This document shows positions 26,119 to 34,143 of a DNA stretch of 47,140 nucleotides, in pieces (position 1 is the first letter of the stretch; each line of letters starts with the position of its first letter). The translations under genes were made by a program, and so were the position numbers. Below the pieces are notes generated by a model. The model was given only the letters and a program-made list of their open reading frames with translations, did not search any database and was not told the origin of the DNA. Source of the stretch: JAFDVL01 sp043736395 (lineage in GTDB: Bacteria > Acidobacteriota > Blastocatellia > RBC074); NCBI GenBank assembly GCA_043736395.1, contig JAYTCQ010000286.1:1-47140 (forward strand), in the 5' to 3' direction.

Positions 26119-27399
26119 TTAATTGCTGCTCGCGCTATCAGCCCGATTCAACAGATTTGGATACAACGGAAATCTCGCCGTCAATTCCTTCACCTTCACC
26201 GAAACCTGTTCGCGTACCGCTTCATCAGTCGGTGCGCTCAGCACTTCTGAAATTAATCCAGCGATAGTTTTCATTTCCTCTTCGCCCATCCCGCGTGTAG
26301 TCAATGCCGGAGTTCCGATCCTGATTCCACTGGCTTTCATCGGAGGATTTTGATCGAATGGGATTGAATTTTTATTGACGGTGATGTGCGCAGAGTCCAG
26401 CGCTTTTTCAGCGTCTTTTCCGAATAAACCTTTGCTGAAAACATCAACTAAAAAGACGTGGTTATCGGTTCCGCCGGAGACAATTCTAAATCCTGCTTCG
26501 GCCATTCCATTGCACAAGGCCTGCGCATTTTTGATGACTTGCGCCTGATAGGTTTTGAATTCGGGTTGGAGAGCTTCCTTGAAGGCTACGGCTTTCGCGG
26601 CGATGATGTGAACTAACGGGCCGCCTTGCACGCCGGGGAAAACCGAACGATCAACGCCCTTCGCGAATTCTTCTTTGCACATAATCATTCCGGCTCGTGG
26701 CCCGCGCAAAGTTTTATGCGTCGTCGTCGTCACGAAATCCATGTGCGGGAACGGCGAAGGATGAACTCCGGCGGCGACTAATCCGGCGATGTGCGCGATG
26801 TCCGCCATACAGAGCGCGTCTACAGATTTCGCAATTGCGGCAATCCGTTCAAAATCAATGAGGCGCGAATACGCCGAAGCGCCGCATAAAATCAGCTTGG
26901 GTTTATGTTCCTTGGCGAGCTGCTCCATTGCGTCGTAGTCAATGGTTTCGTCTTCGGCTGTCACACCGTACGGCACGATTTTGTAGCTCTTGCCTGAAAA
27001 ATTCAGCGGATGCCCGTGCGTCAAATGTCCGCCGTGTGAAAGATCAAATCCCATCACCGTATCGCCGTAATTCAAGACGGAAAGATACACCGCCATGTTC
27101 GCTTGCGAACCGGAATGCGGTTGGACGTTGACGTGTTCGGCGCCGAATATTTCTTTCGCGCGCGCGATGGCAAGATTTTCTACGACATCGGAATATTCGC
27201 AGCCGCCGTAGTAGCGTTTGCCGGGGTAGCCTTCGGCATATTTATTCGTGAAGGTAGAACCGGCGGCTTCCAAAATGGCTTCAGAAGTAAAATTTTCAGA
27301 AGCAATCAATTCCAGCCCTTCGTGCTGGCGGCGCGTTTCATTTTGAATAGCCTGATAAATTTCGGGATCGGATGCTGCAAGATTTTGATAATGATTCAT
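26119..27399 (-). CDS. glyA: Serine hydroxymethyltransferase
   Basis: This 426-aa PLP enzyme interconverts serine and glycine while producing methylene-tetrahydrofolate. It is full length, with ELIASENFTS, the substrate loop YAEGYPGKRYYGG, HSGSQAN, the PLP lysine in VTTTTHKTLRGPR near residue 229, and VQGGPLVH. Its ATG is five bases from the arm of the GTGATGAGT inverted repeat, and no ribosome site is visible. Translation may therefore rely on the spacer being accessible, or on coupling with rpiB upstream. It lies downstream of rpiB on the same strand. Confidence 0.98.
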   Translation of the reverse strand: MNHYQNLAASDPEIYQAIQNETRRQHEGLELIASENFTSEAILEAAGSTFTNKYAEGYPGKRYYGGCEYSDVVENLAIARAKEIFGAEHVNVQPHSGSQANMAVYLSVLNYGDTVMGFDLSHGGHLTHGHPLNFSGKSYKIVPYGVTAEDETIDYDAMEQLAKEHKPKLILCGASAYSRLIDFERIAAIAKSVDALCMADIAHIAGLVAAGVHPSPFPHMDFVTTTTHKTLRGPRAGMIMCKEEFAKGVDRSVFPGVQGGPLVHIIAAKAVAFKEALQPEFKTYQAQVIKNAQALCNGMAEAGFRIVSGGTDNHVFLVDVFSKGLFGKDAEKALDSAHITVNKNSIPFDQNPPMKASGIRIGTPALTTRGMGEEEMKTIAGLISEVLSAPTDEAVREQVSVKVKELTARFPLYPNLLNRADSASSN

Positions 27400-27404
27400 A
27401 AATA

Positions 27405-27494
27405 AAAAGTGATGAGTAACGAGTGATGAGTGATGAGTAATAAGGAACGAGTGTCTTTCAACTCATCACTCATCACTCGTTACTTATCACTTTT
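27405..27494. repeat. Intercistronic inverted repeat, GTGATGAGT family, copy 1
   Basis: Arms 27405-27438 and 27461-27494 are inverted copies over 34 bases with one mismatch, around a 22-base loop. Arms are tandem GTGATGAGT-type words. The right arm contains the last codon and stop of rpiB; the left arm ends five bases from the glyA start. Positions 27444-27494 match 39616-39666 with three mismatches, so both come from one dispersed element. Confidence 0.9.
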
Positions 27495-27933
27495 CTTCCA
27501 TTTTCGCAATTTTCTCAATCCGGCGTTCGTGACGTCCGCCGCTGTCGAATGAGTTAGTTAAGAATGCCTGTACAATTTCTTTGATATTTTCCGGCGGAGT
27601 CGTGCGGCCTCCGATGGCGATGATATTGGCGTCGTTATGATGCCGCGCCAGTTCGGCGGTTTCTTTGTTCCAGGCCAGCGCGGCGCGGATGCCGTGAATT
27701 TTGTTGGCCGCAATGGAAACACCTATGCCTGAGCCGCACAGCAAAATGCCACGTTCGACCTCGCCTTTGACGACGGCCTGTCCAACTCGTTCGGCGAAGT
27801 CGGGATAATCAACGGAAACATCGGCAGAATTGGTCCCGAAGTCTTCATATTCGACACCCATTTGCGCGAGTTGTTGCTTGATGTTTTCTTTGGTTTCAAA
27901 TCCGGCGTGATCGCTGGCAATGGCTACTTTCAT
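27487..27933 (-). CDS. rpiB: Ribose-5-phosphate isomerase B
   Basis: This 148-aa enzyme is of the RpiB/LacAB type, interconverting ribose-5-phosphate and ribulose-5-phosphate. Key features are IASDHAGFETK at the N-terminus, the catalytic Cys in LLCGSGIGVSIAANK, NDANIIAIGGR and the phosphate-binding FDSGGRHERRI near the end. The stop codon (TGA) and final Lys codon are supplied by the arm of an inverted repeat that then runs to glyA. This suggests the element inserted at, or replaced, the original 3' end without harming the protein. It is probably co-transcribed with glyA. Confidence 0.97.
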   Translation of the reverse strand: MKVAIASDHAGFETKENIKQQLAQMGVEYEDFGTNSADVSVDYPDFAERVGQAVVKGEVERGILLCGSGIGVSIAANKIHGIRAALAWNKETAELARHHNDANIIAIGGRTTPPENIKEIVQAFLTNSFDSGGRHERRIEKIAKMEEK

Positions 27934-28010
27934 GATTAATTAGAGGGTCAAGAGCGTTTCTATTCTTAAAAAAGAATAGTACATTACGGCAAGAATAAAG
28001 ATCAAATGAA

Positions 28011-28147
28011 GAAATAAGTGATGAGTAGAAAGTGATGAGTGATGAGTAACGGGAAAAGTATGAATGAAGATTCGCAACGGAAATTAATTGATCAAAGACC
28101 TGGGTTCTCTACTCATCACTCATCACTCATCACTCATCACTTATTTC
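28011..28147. repeat. Inverted repeat, GTGATGAGT family, copy 2, partly coding
   Basis: Arms 28011-28047 and 28111-28147 are inverted copies over 37 bases with only a few differences near the left-arm centre. The outer ends are GAAATAAGTGATGAGT. The 63-base interior differs from copies 1 and 3. The right arm lies inside the open frame of the glycosyltransferase, reading as THHSSLITHH. Confidence 0.85.
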
Positions 28148-29898
28148 TTATCCCTTTAACTTTTCTTCTCATGCTTTTCCTCTCCTGGCGACGGTGGACT
28201 TCGCCAATTGCGGATTCGGGGCGCGAGATGGATTTGCCTCTGCGGTTGCTCAACGGCGAATTGCTCTACCGTGATATTCATTATCTTTACCCGCCTTTTT
28301 CTCAATATTTTAATGCGCTGCTCTATTGGATTTTCGGCGTTCGTCTTGAAGTCCTGAACGTTGAAGGGATTTTTTGCAGCGCGATCATTGTCTGGATGTG
28401 TTGGTGGATTGCGCGTCGAATTTTGCCTGAAAAAGAAGCTGTTTTGGCTACGCTGGCAATCATTGTCTGGTGCATTTTTAAGCCCGAAGGAAATTTGATT
28501 GCGCCGTATTCGTTTGCGGCTTTGCATGGGATGATGTGGGCGCTCGGAACCTTAATCGTCACGCTGAATTATGGAGAAAAACATCGTTGGCGATACGTAA
28601 TTTTAGCAGGAGTTTTGATTGGACTTGCCGGGATTACGAAACAGGAATTTGCTTTGACGGCGACGGTGACTTGGAGCGCTGGATTGTTCTTTATCCATCG
28701 CCATGAATTGAAAGATTTAGCCATTCGATTATTCGCTTCGGCGAGTGTTGCGATACTGATTGCAGCTCCGGTGTATGCTTATTTTCTATCGCATGTCGGA
28801 TGGAAAATTTTAATTGAAGATTGCCATTTGCTATACACCAACATCCCGAATTCATTGGTGTTCTATAACGCTGTCAGGTCGGGACTCGATCATCCGTTTT
28901 TGTCTGTATTGCAAATGATCGGAGGTGTTGCGGTCGCCGCAGCGCTCAGCTTTTTCATCTTAGCTGTGAGCGTCAAAAATAAACGAAAATCATCCGTTAT
29001 TTTTTGCTTGGTTTCGGTGACGGTGATCGCCATAATTTTGCAAGTTTCACACGGCAGATGGGACGGCAGTCCGCTCCGCGCCTTACCATTTTTATTGATC
29101 GGATTAAGCCTGATTCATTTTTTCAGCCAGGACAAATCAAAGCCGAATTTTGCATTATTTGTTTTGGCAATTTACAGCTTAACGGCTTTGATACGTGTCG
29201 TGTTACGCGTCCCCAGTGGCGGCGCGTTTGGCGGATATTTTCTGCCAACGTCGTTGATCTTAATTGTATATATTTCGGTAATTGTCTTGCCAAAATTTGG
29301 AGAGCAATTTTCTGACGAACCCACCACACATGCTTACAGAAATTTTGAATCTCTCTGGCGTCCAAAATCATTGCACGGGCGAATAAGTTTTGGTGTTTTT
29401 TCGTTGCTGAGCCTATGGCTAATCATCACAATTTTTGTCTTCGGTTATCGTTATCGCAAGACGTTTCCGGTTTTATTGGCTACACCGCGCGGCAGTTTGT
29501 ATGTGACGAATGGCAACGCCGTAGCGATGAATGAAGCGCTTGATTTTCTGGCAAAAAATTCAACTACCAATGATCTTATCGCGGTCGTTCCGGAAGGCAG
29601 TGCGCTTGGTTTTTTAAGTAATAGACGTTTGAATCAACGGCATCAAATTTTAATTCCTGACTTTATGGACGCGAGCGAAGAGCAACGCGCCATCGCTCAA
29701 TTAAGCCAGGTAAAATATGTTTTGATTGTGAATCGTCCGATGCGCGAATTTGGATTTGAAGCTTTCGGACGAGATTTTTATCAGGCTTACGGCAGTCATC
29801 TTCAGGAAAATTATCGCGTAGTAAAAATGTGTGGAGCAGAGACTTCCGCCGAAATAGGAAATCATCGCTTTTTTATTAAGATTTTAGAGAAAAAGTGA
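28060..29898 (+). CDS. GT39/PMT-like polytopic membrane glycosyltransferase
   Basis: A roughly 612-aa protein with about ten or more membrane helices. The first external loop has the pattern of dolichyl/undecaprenyl-phosphate-sugar transferases (DSGREMDLPLRLLNGELLYRDIHYLYPPF), and a large soluble C-terminal region follows (about 470-612). These enzymes move a sugar from a lipid carrier to protein or lipid on the outer face; donor and acceptor are unknown. GTG 28039 and ATG 28042 lie in a repeat arm. I prefer ATG 28060 after GGGAAAAG. ATG 28171 would cut the first helix (LIPLTFLLMLFLSW) in half, so the right arm of the repeat appears to be translated as part of the N-terminus. Confidence 0.85.
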   Translation: MNEDSQRKLIDQRPGFSTHHSSLITHHLFLIPLTFLLMLFLSWRRWTSPIADSGREMDLPLRLLNGELLYRDIHYLYPPFSQYFNALLYWIFGVRLEVLNVEGIFCSAIIVWMCWWIARRILPEKEAVLATLAIIVWCIFKPEGNLIAPYSFAALHGMMWALGTLIVTLNYGEKHRWRYVILAGVLIGLAGITKQEFALTATVTWSAGLFFIHRHELKDLAIRLFASASVAILIAAPVYAYFLSHVGWKILIEDCHLLYTNIPNSLVFYNAVRSGLDHPFLSVLQMIGGVAVAAALSFFILAVSVKNKRKSSVIFCLVSVTVIAIILQVSHGRWDGSPLRALPFLLIGLSLIHFFSQDKSKPNFALFVLAIYSLTALIRVVLRVPSGGAFGGYFLPTSLILIVYISVIVLPKFGEQFSDEPTTHAYRNFESLWRPKSLHGRISFGVFSLLSLWLIITIFVFGYRYRKTFPVLLATPRGSLYVTNGNAVAMNEALDFLAKNSTTNDLIAVVPEGSALGFLSNRRLNQRHQILIPDFMDASEEQRAIAQLSQVKYVLIVNRPMREFGFEAFGRDFYQAYGSHLQENYRVVKMCGAETSAEIGNHRFFIKILEKK

Positions 29899-30020
29899 AA
29901 TCGATTATTTTGGTAAAAGCTGGCCTCGTCTTGACGTTTGTGTGAGCAGCTCTGTAAACTCACTTCATCGAACGGTTATTTTCTTAATTTTCCCCCAACA
30001 ATCTGGCAGCACTTTGATCT

Positions 30021-30467
30021 GTGTGTATGGCTCCAAACCCGGCAATGTCCGAATACAATATGGATTCGCAAAAACCTGTCGAGGTAAAATTGCCGAAAAT
30101 TTTAGTGGCTGACGATAATGAAGATATCCGCTTCATGCTTCAACAACTGCTGATATCGTTCCGATTGGAAGTCATCATAGCGGAAGATGGGGAGCAAGCC
30201 GTAATCTTAGCGCAGCAGGAGGTTCCCGATTTAATCTTAATGGATTTAATGATGCCTCGTCTCAGTGGATTAGAAGCCGCCCGAAAAATCCAGGAAATCC
30301 CAGCCTTACGTGACATCCCGATTGTTGCTATTTCTGCTTTTCGACACCCGGAGATTGAGATGCCTGCCACTGGTACTTTTAAGTGGCACGCTTATTTATC
30401 CAAACCCTTCGATCCCGCCGAACTGGAAGGCATCATTTCTCAGGTGTTGGCTTTGCGTGCCGTTTAA
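30021..30467 (+). CDS. Stand-alone receiver-domain protein (CheY-like)
   Basis: This 148-aa protein consists of a single REC domain from about residue 24: acidic pocket ADDNED, phospho-acceptor Asp in DLILMDLMMP, Ser in IVAISA and Lys in AYLSKPFDP. It should accept phosphate from a histidine kinase, but there is no output domain and no kinase nearby. It probably acts by protein contact or as a phosphate sink. The N-terminal 20 residues have several Met codons and no clear ribosome site, so the start could be as late as the Met before DSQKPVEV. Its stop is four bases from the convergent ROK-fold gene. Confidence 0.93.
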   Translation: MCMAPNPAMSEYNMDSQKPVEVKLPKILVADDNEDIRFMLQQLLISFRLEVIIAEDGEQAVILAQQEVPDLILMDLMMPRLSGLEAARKIQEIPALRDIPIVAISAFRHPEIEMPATGTFKWHAYLSKPFDPAELEGIISQVLALRAV

Positions 30468-30470
30468 ATT

Positions 30471-31526
30471 TCAAGTAACAGTATTCCAGGCTAACTTAGC
30501 AGCTCCCAACAACTCTAAATTTTCTTTTAGTTTGGCGCTCACGATTTGGCATTGCTTCATGGCTGCGGGTGGCGCTGATTCCTTAGCTGCTTGTCTTATC
30601 GTGCTGATAAATGGTTTCAGCATTAGTCCGAATTCTCCACCAATTATGACTGCCTCGCAGTTAAGCAGTGCAATAACATTGGCGGCGGTTCGTCCGATCA
30701 CTACACAAATGTCCTGAACGGCTTCAAGAGCCAGCGGATCACTGCTGCGAGCGGCGCGCAGGATGGTCGCCGCCGTGAGCTGTGAGGGATCAGTTCGGGT
30801 TAATAAACTGAGGGCAGAATCTGTCTTTAAAGTCCACTTTTCAAGGGTTTTTCGCACTAACGCTGTGGCGTTGGCTTCCGTTGCCAGCGTTACTCCGGAG
30901 TCTTTACCCAAAGAAAAATTAGCGATACTTCCGGCTAAATCTCCGGCGCCGGAAATGATTTTCCCGTGAGCCATAATGCCTGCCGCAGCGTGATTCAATC
31001 CGAGTGAGAGCAGTACGACATTTGATAACCCGGCTCCGGCCCCACGCCAGGTCTCAGCGCAAACATGAACATGACGATGCGCCGCGACGATAATATGTGG
31101 ATGCGACGGTTCATTTTTGGCAGCTCTGGCCGGAGAAGAATGACGCGCAAAACGAAGGTCTACACCCGAATCAAGCAAAGTCTCTTCAATCATCGTTTTC
31201 AGTGAAACGCGCTCCCACGCGAATCCAGTTTGATGATTGAAGGTGACGCGTTCAGCCAACTGATCCACGATTCCATCAACGCTAATTCCCAGCGCTTTAA
31301 TTTCGGAAGTCTCACGTTCAGCGGTGTCGGAGAGTTCAAGAATTAACTGACCAATAGCAGCGACTGTAGCATTCACGGAAATGGGCTTAATATTTTTTGA
31401 GCGTAACGCAATGAAATACCCTGATTCATTAACTAATGCGGCGTGAATCGTCGCAGGCTCCAGTTGTAAAGCCAGGACTAACGGTGGATGTTCCGGCAAG
31501 CGACGACGCGAAGTTGGTTCAGACAT
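30471..31526 (-). CDS. ROK-fold protein with degraded nucleotide-binding motif
   Basis: This 351-aa protein shows the ROK (repressor, ORF, kinase) layout: IKALGISVDGIVDQ, a central LSLGLNHAAAGIMAHGKIISGAGDLAGSI, and a C-terminal ALLNCEAVIIGGEFG. The first phosphate motif, normally DLGGT, reads QLEPAT, and the zinc-binding CxCGxxGCxE box is missing. There is no N-terminal helix-turn-helix. Sugar kinase activity is therefore unlikely; it may bind a sugar as a sensor or be a relic kinase. It diverges from the FKBP lipoprotein gene and meets the receiver gene tail to tail. Confidence 0.8.
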   Translation of the reverse strand: MSEPTSRRRLPEHPPLVLALQLEPATIHAALVNESGYFIALRSKNIKPISVNATVAAIGQLILELSDTAERETSEIKALGISVDGIVDQLAERVTFNHQTGFAWERVSLKTMIEETLLDSGVDLRFARHSSPARAAKNEPSHPHIIVAAHRHVHVCAETWRGAGAGLSNVVLLSLGLNHAAAGIMAHGKIISGAGDLAGSIANFSLGKDSGVTLATEANATALVRKTLEKWTLKTDSALSLLTRTDPSQLTAATILRAARSSDPLALEAVQDICVVIGRTAANVIALLNCEAVIIGGEFGLMLKPFISTIRQAAKESAPPAAMKQCQIVSAKLKENLELLGAAKLAWNTVT

Positions 31527-31635
31527 AAACTCTTCCTTTACTTTTGCAGGTGAGGGTTACTAAGATAAACAATACTAGAAACGCCCCCGAAGTTCAGCGT
31601 TTTCGGACGCCTCATCTTACCAGAGGATAAAAGCA

Positions 31636-32145
31636 GTGAAATCAATTTTTAGTCTCACGTTATTAATTATTATTTTTTTCCTTGTCGCTTGTCAGGACAC
31701 TCCACCTGCACCTGCACCTGCACCTCCACCGCCATTGCCACCAGCTGCCGCGTCAACACCTGTGCCCGCGCCAACTGTTTCCGGCGCGATGAACGCTACG
31801 CCATCGGGGCTGAAGTATCAAGACCTGTTAATCGGAGAAGGGAAGCGGCCTTTATGGGAACAAACTGTCAAAGTGGATTTTGTCGGAAAACTGGAAAGCG
31901 GCAAGGAATTCGATAAAGGAAAATTTCAGTTTAAGCTCGGCGATCCGGGTACGCTGAAAGGCTTTAATATTGGCGTGGGCGGAGGCGAATCCATTGACGC
32001 CATGAAAATTGGTGGCAAACGCGTAATTATTTTGCCACCGGATTTAGCGTACGGAAAAGAAGGCAACGGCAATAAAATCCCACCGAATGCAACGCTCCGA
32101 TTTGAAATTGAATTGCTGGATGTGAAAAGCGATAAAGCATTTTAG
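31636..32145 (+). CDS. FKBP-type peptidyl-prolyl isomerase lipoprotein
   Basis: A 169-aa protein with a lipoprotein signal (LLIIIFFLVACQD, lipobox VAC). A Pro/Ala linker coded by CCTGCA repeats (about 22-50) is followed by an FKBP domain (VKVDFVGKLESGKEFDKGKF, GGESIDAMKIGGKRVIILPPDLAYG, IPPNATLRFEIELL). It would assist folding of exported proteins at the membrane surface. The usual YTG..DG.vFDSS segment is altered to FVGKLESGKEFDKGK, still fitting the family. It has its own promoter region shared with the divergent ROK-fold gene. The convergent neighbour is separated by a repeat-rich gap. Confidence 0.92.
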   Translation: MKSIFSLTLLIIIFFLVACQDTPPAPAPAPPPPLPPAAASTPVPAPTVSGAMNATPSGLKYQDLLIGEGKRPLWEQTVKVDFVGKLESGKEFDKGKFQFKLGDPGTLKGFNIGVGGGESIDAMKIGGKRVIILPPDLAYGKEGNGNKIPPNATLRFEIELLDVKSDKAF

Positions 32146-32149
32146 GAGC

Positions 32150-32275
32150 TGGGAGCGCCAGCATCCTGCTGACCGCGTTTGCCAGCGAAGCAAAGCAAAC
32201 GCGCCGTGGCGAGCAAGCACACAAAAGATTAAGTGATCGGCTCACCACGGTGCGCGAGCAGCTTTTCACGCGCGC
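32150..32275. repeat. Palindrome-rich spacer between convergent genes
   Basis: It begins with GGGAGCGCCAGCATCCTG, close to the arm of the 37694-37799 element. Inside, CGCGTTTGC (32174-32182) pairs with GCAAACGCG (32195-32203), and CCGTGGCGAGC (32204-32214) with GCTCACCACGG (32240-32250, one mismatch). It fills the whole FKBP/NIPSNAP gap and probably ends both transcripts. Confidence 0.65.
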
Positions 32276-32280
32276 TGCCA

Positions 32281-33057
32281 TTATCTAATTTTCGAAAACG
32301 CCGTCGGTCTCAAAAACGATCCATAAATATTCGAAACCGCTTCTGGATCAGTCCATCCCGGCAGGACTTTGATTTTGGCGAACTGTTCATTTTTACCAAA
32401 CTTTGCCCACGCTTCTTCGCGTGCAGCCATATTGTCGAAGGCAATCATGTAGGTCAAATATGGTTGCTGACTACCGAAAATGCTTTCACCAAAAAATATC
32501 GGAGCGAATCCGCAATCGCGAAAAATCTTGATCTCTTCCTGATTGAACATCGTCAATTTATTTTTGAGCGAAAAATGGTTTTTCGATTGATAAGTTCGCA
32601 GCTCAAAGACGCGTGGCTCTTTATTCGCCGCCGGAATTTCCAATTTTTGATGACCATCAAATGCCTTCAATAAAGTCGCTTCGTAGCGTACGTACGGCAT
32701 TTCGCTTGTCTCAAATTCCTGCCACGCTTTCATGTATTCTTTGTCCGCTTCCATCCGTGTCGCCGCTGTCTGCACTGCCGCCATCGAAGGGTGATCAATC
32801 AACACAATTAATGCCGGAGCATTTTGCCCCGAAGCAATCGTGAAACATCCGACGGGGCCAATTTCAAGCCGCTTCGCCATGGGCATAAAATGGTCTTTGA
32901 AGAAGGCTTGAATGCGGGCAGGATGAATGTCATTGCGAAGTTGGTACGTTCGCAATTCGTAATAGTGATTGCTGTCAGCTGCGGCGTTAGTAGTCAAGTT
33001 AGTAGCTCCTATGATTCCGGCAGCGAGGCCGGATTTGAGAATGTTGCGACGGTTCAT
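32281..33057 (-). CDS. Tat-exported NIPSNAP-family protein
   Basis: A 258-aa protein starting with a twin-arginine signal (NRRNILKSGLAAGIIGATNL). Two ferredoxin-like dimeric alpha/beta-barrel modules of the NIPSNAP type follow: YELRTYQLRNDIHPARIQAFF and, from about residue 145, VFELRTYQSKNHFSLKNKL. Each ends with a short WEEF-like strand. NIPSNAP proteins have no settled biochemical role. Tat export implies folding before transport, often with a cofactor, but none can be identified. It stands alone on the minus strand. Confidence 0.9.
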   Translation of the reverse strand: MNRRNILKSGLAAGIIGATNLTTNAAADSNHYYELRTYQLRNDIHPARIQAFFKDHFMPMAKRLEIGPVGCFTIASGQNAPALIVLIDHPSMAAVQTAATRMEADKEYMKAWQEFETSEMPYVRYEATLLKAFDGHQKLEIPAANKEPRVFELRTYQSKNHFSLKNKLTMFNQEEIKIFRDCGFAPIFFGESIFGSQQPYLTYMIAFDNMAAREEAWAKFGKNEQFAKIKVLPGWTDPEAVSNIYGSFLRPTAFSKIR

Positions 33058-33155
33058 TGTGTGATCCTTTCGGGTGAACAGTAATTTTTATAGTGCGAGA
33101 ATTTTCTGCGGTGGACATTCTAGCATTGGTGGGATGAAATTATGAGATCGCGAAT

Positions 33156-34109
33156 TTAGCGCGCAAATTTCTTCCGCATCTCATCATCCCAAAAAGTCCA
33201 AGCCACAATCCGACTAATTTTATTGCCTTGTCCCATCGGTATCGTTTTCACCTCAATCGCTCCTGCGTGCTTAAGCGCAGCGTAGATGCTTTTCAAACTG
33301 GATTGTTTTGAAATCACCGAAGAAAACCACTGACAGGAAGATTTGAATTCCTGACTCTCACGAATCATATTTCCAACGAATTTTTCTTCACCACCCGCAT
33401 ACCACAATTCACGATTTTGTCCGCCGAAATTTAAAGTAGGTTTGGAGATTTTTTTACCGCTCAAATTCGAAACCTTTCTTTGCGAAGCCGCCTGTGCGTC
33501 CGCCGCTGAAGAGTGAAACGGAGGATTGCAAATCGTCAACGTAAAGACTTCATCCGGCTGAATAATCCCGTGAAAAATAGAATTCAAATTCTTCTGCAAT
33601 CTGCATTCAACCACAGATTGCAACGATGGATTTCCAGCAATAATTTTATTCGCAGAAGCAATCGAAACCGCGTCAATATCAGAGCCGACAAACGTCCATC
33701 CGTATTCCTGATGACCAATGATCGGATAGACGCAATTCGCCCCAACGCCAATATCCAAGCACCTCACGTGCTTACCTGTTGGAATTTTTCCGTCATTGGT
33801 GAGAGCTAATACATCAGCGATGTGATGAATATAATCCGCTCGCCCGGGAATTGGCGGGCATAAATAATTCGGCGGAATATCCCAAAACTCAATGCCGTAA
33901 AAATGCTTGAGCAAAGCTTTATTCAGCATCTTCACCGCAGCAGGATTCGCAAAATCAATAGATTCGTCGCGGTACTTATTCAGGGAAACAAACGGAGCTA
34001 AAGCAGGACAGCTCTGAATCAAAGATTTGAAATCGTAGCGGTCGCGATGTTTATTGCGGGGGTGGAGTTTTATTTTTTCCGTTGGAAATTGTTTTTTTAA
34101 TTGGGGCAT
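33156..34109 (-). CDS. rlmF: 23S rRNA (adenine-1618-N6)-methyltransferase
   Basis: This 317-aa protein matches RlmF along its length: LHPRNKHRDRYDF, FWDIPPNYLCPPIPGRADYIHH, the SAM loop CLDIGVGANCVYPIIG, the catalytic N6-adenine motif NPPFHSS, and the NFGGQNRELWYAGGE stretch. It methylates A1618 of 23S rRNA using S-adenosylmethionine. The start is consistent with the family N-terminus. It lies 35 bases upstream-to-downstream of the TPR gene on the same strand, so it may be at the end of that transcript. Confidence 0.96.
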   Translation of the reverse strand: MPQLKKQFPTEKIKLHPRNKHRDRYDFKSLIQSCPALAPFVSLNKYRDESIDFANPAAVKMLNKALLKHFYGIEFWDIPPNYLCPPIPGRADYIHHIADVLALTNDGKIPTGKHVRCLDIGVGANCVYPIIGHQEYGWTFVGSDIDAVSIASANKIIAGNPSLQSVVECRLQKNLNSIFHGIIQPDEVFTLTICNPPFHSSAADAQAASQRKVSNLSGKKISKPTLNFGGQNRELWYAGGEEKFVGNMIRESQEFKSSCQWFSSVISKQSSLKSIYAALKHAGAIEVKTIPMGQGNKISRIVAWTFWDDEMRKKFAR

Positions 34110-34143
34110 TTTATGAAATCAAGTGTTTAGAGAAATTCATATT

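Noticed and set aside
27405..28147. GTGATGAGT tandem words as a CRISPR array
   Set aside because: Units are contiguous without unique spacers and are arranged as inverted arms, and no cas gene is present.
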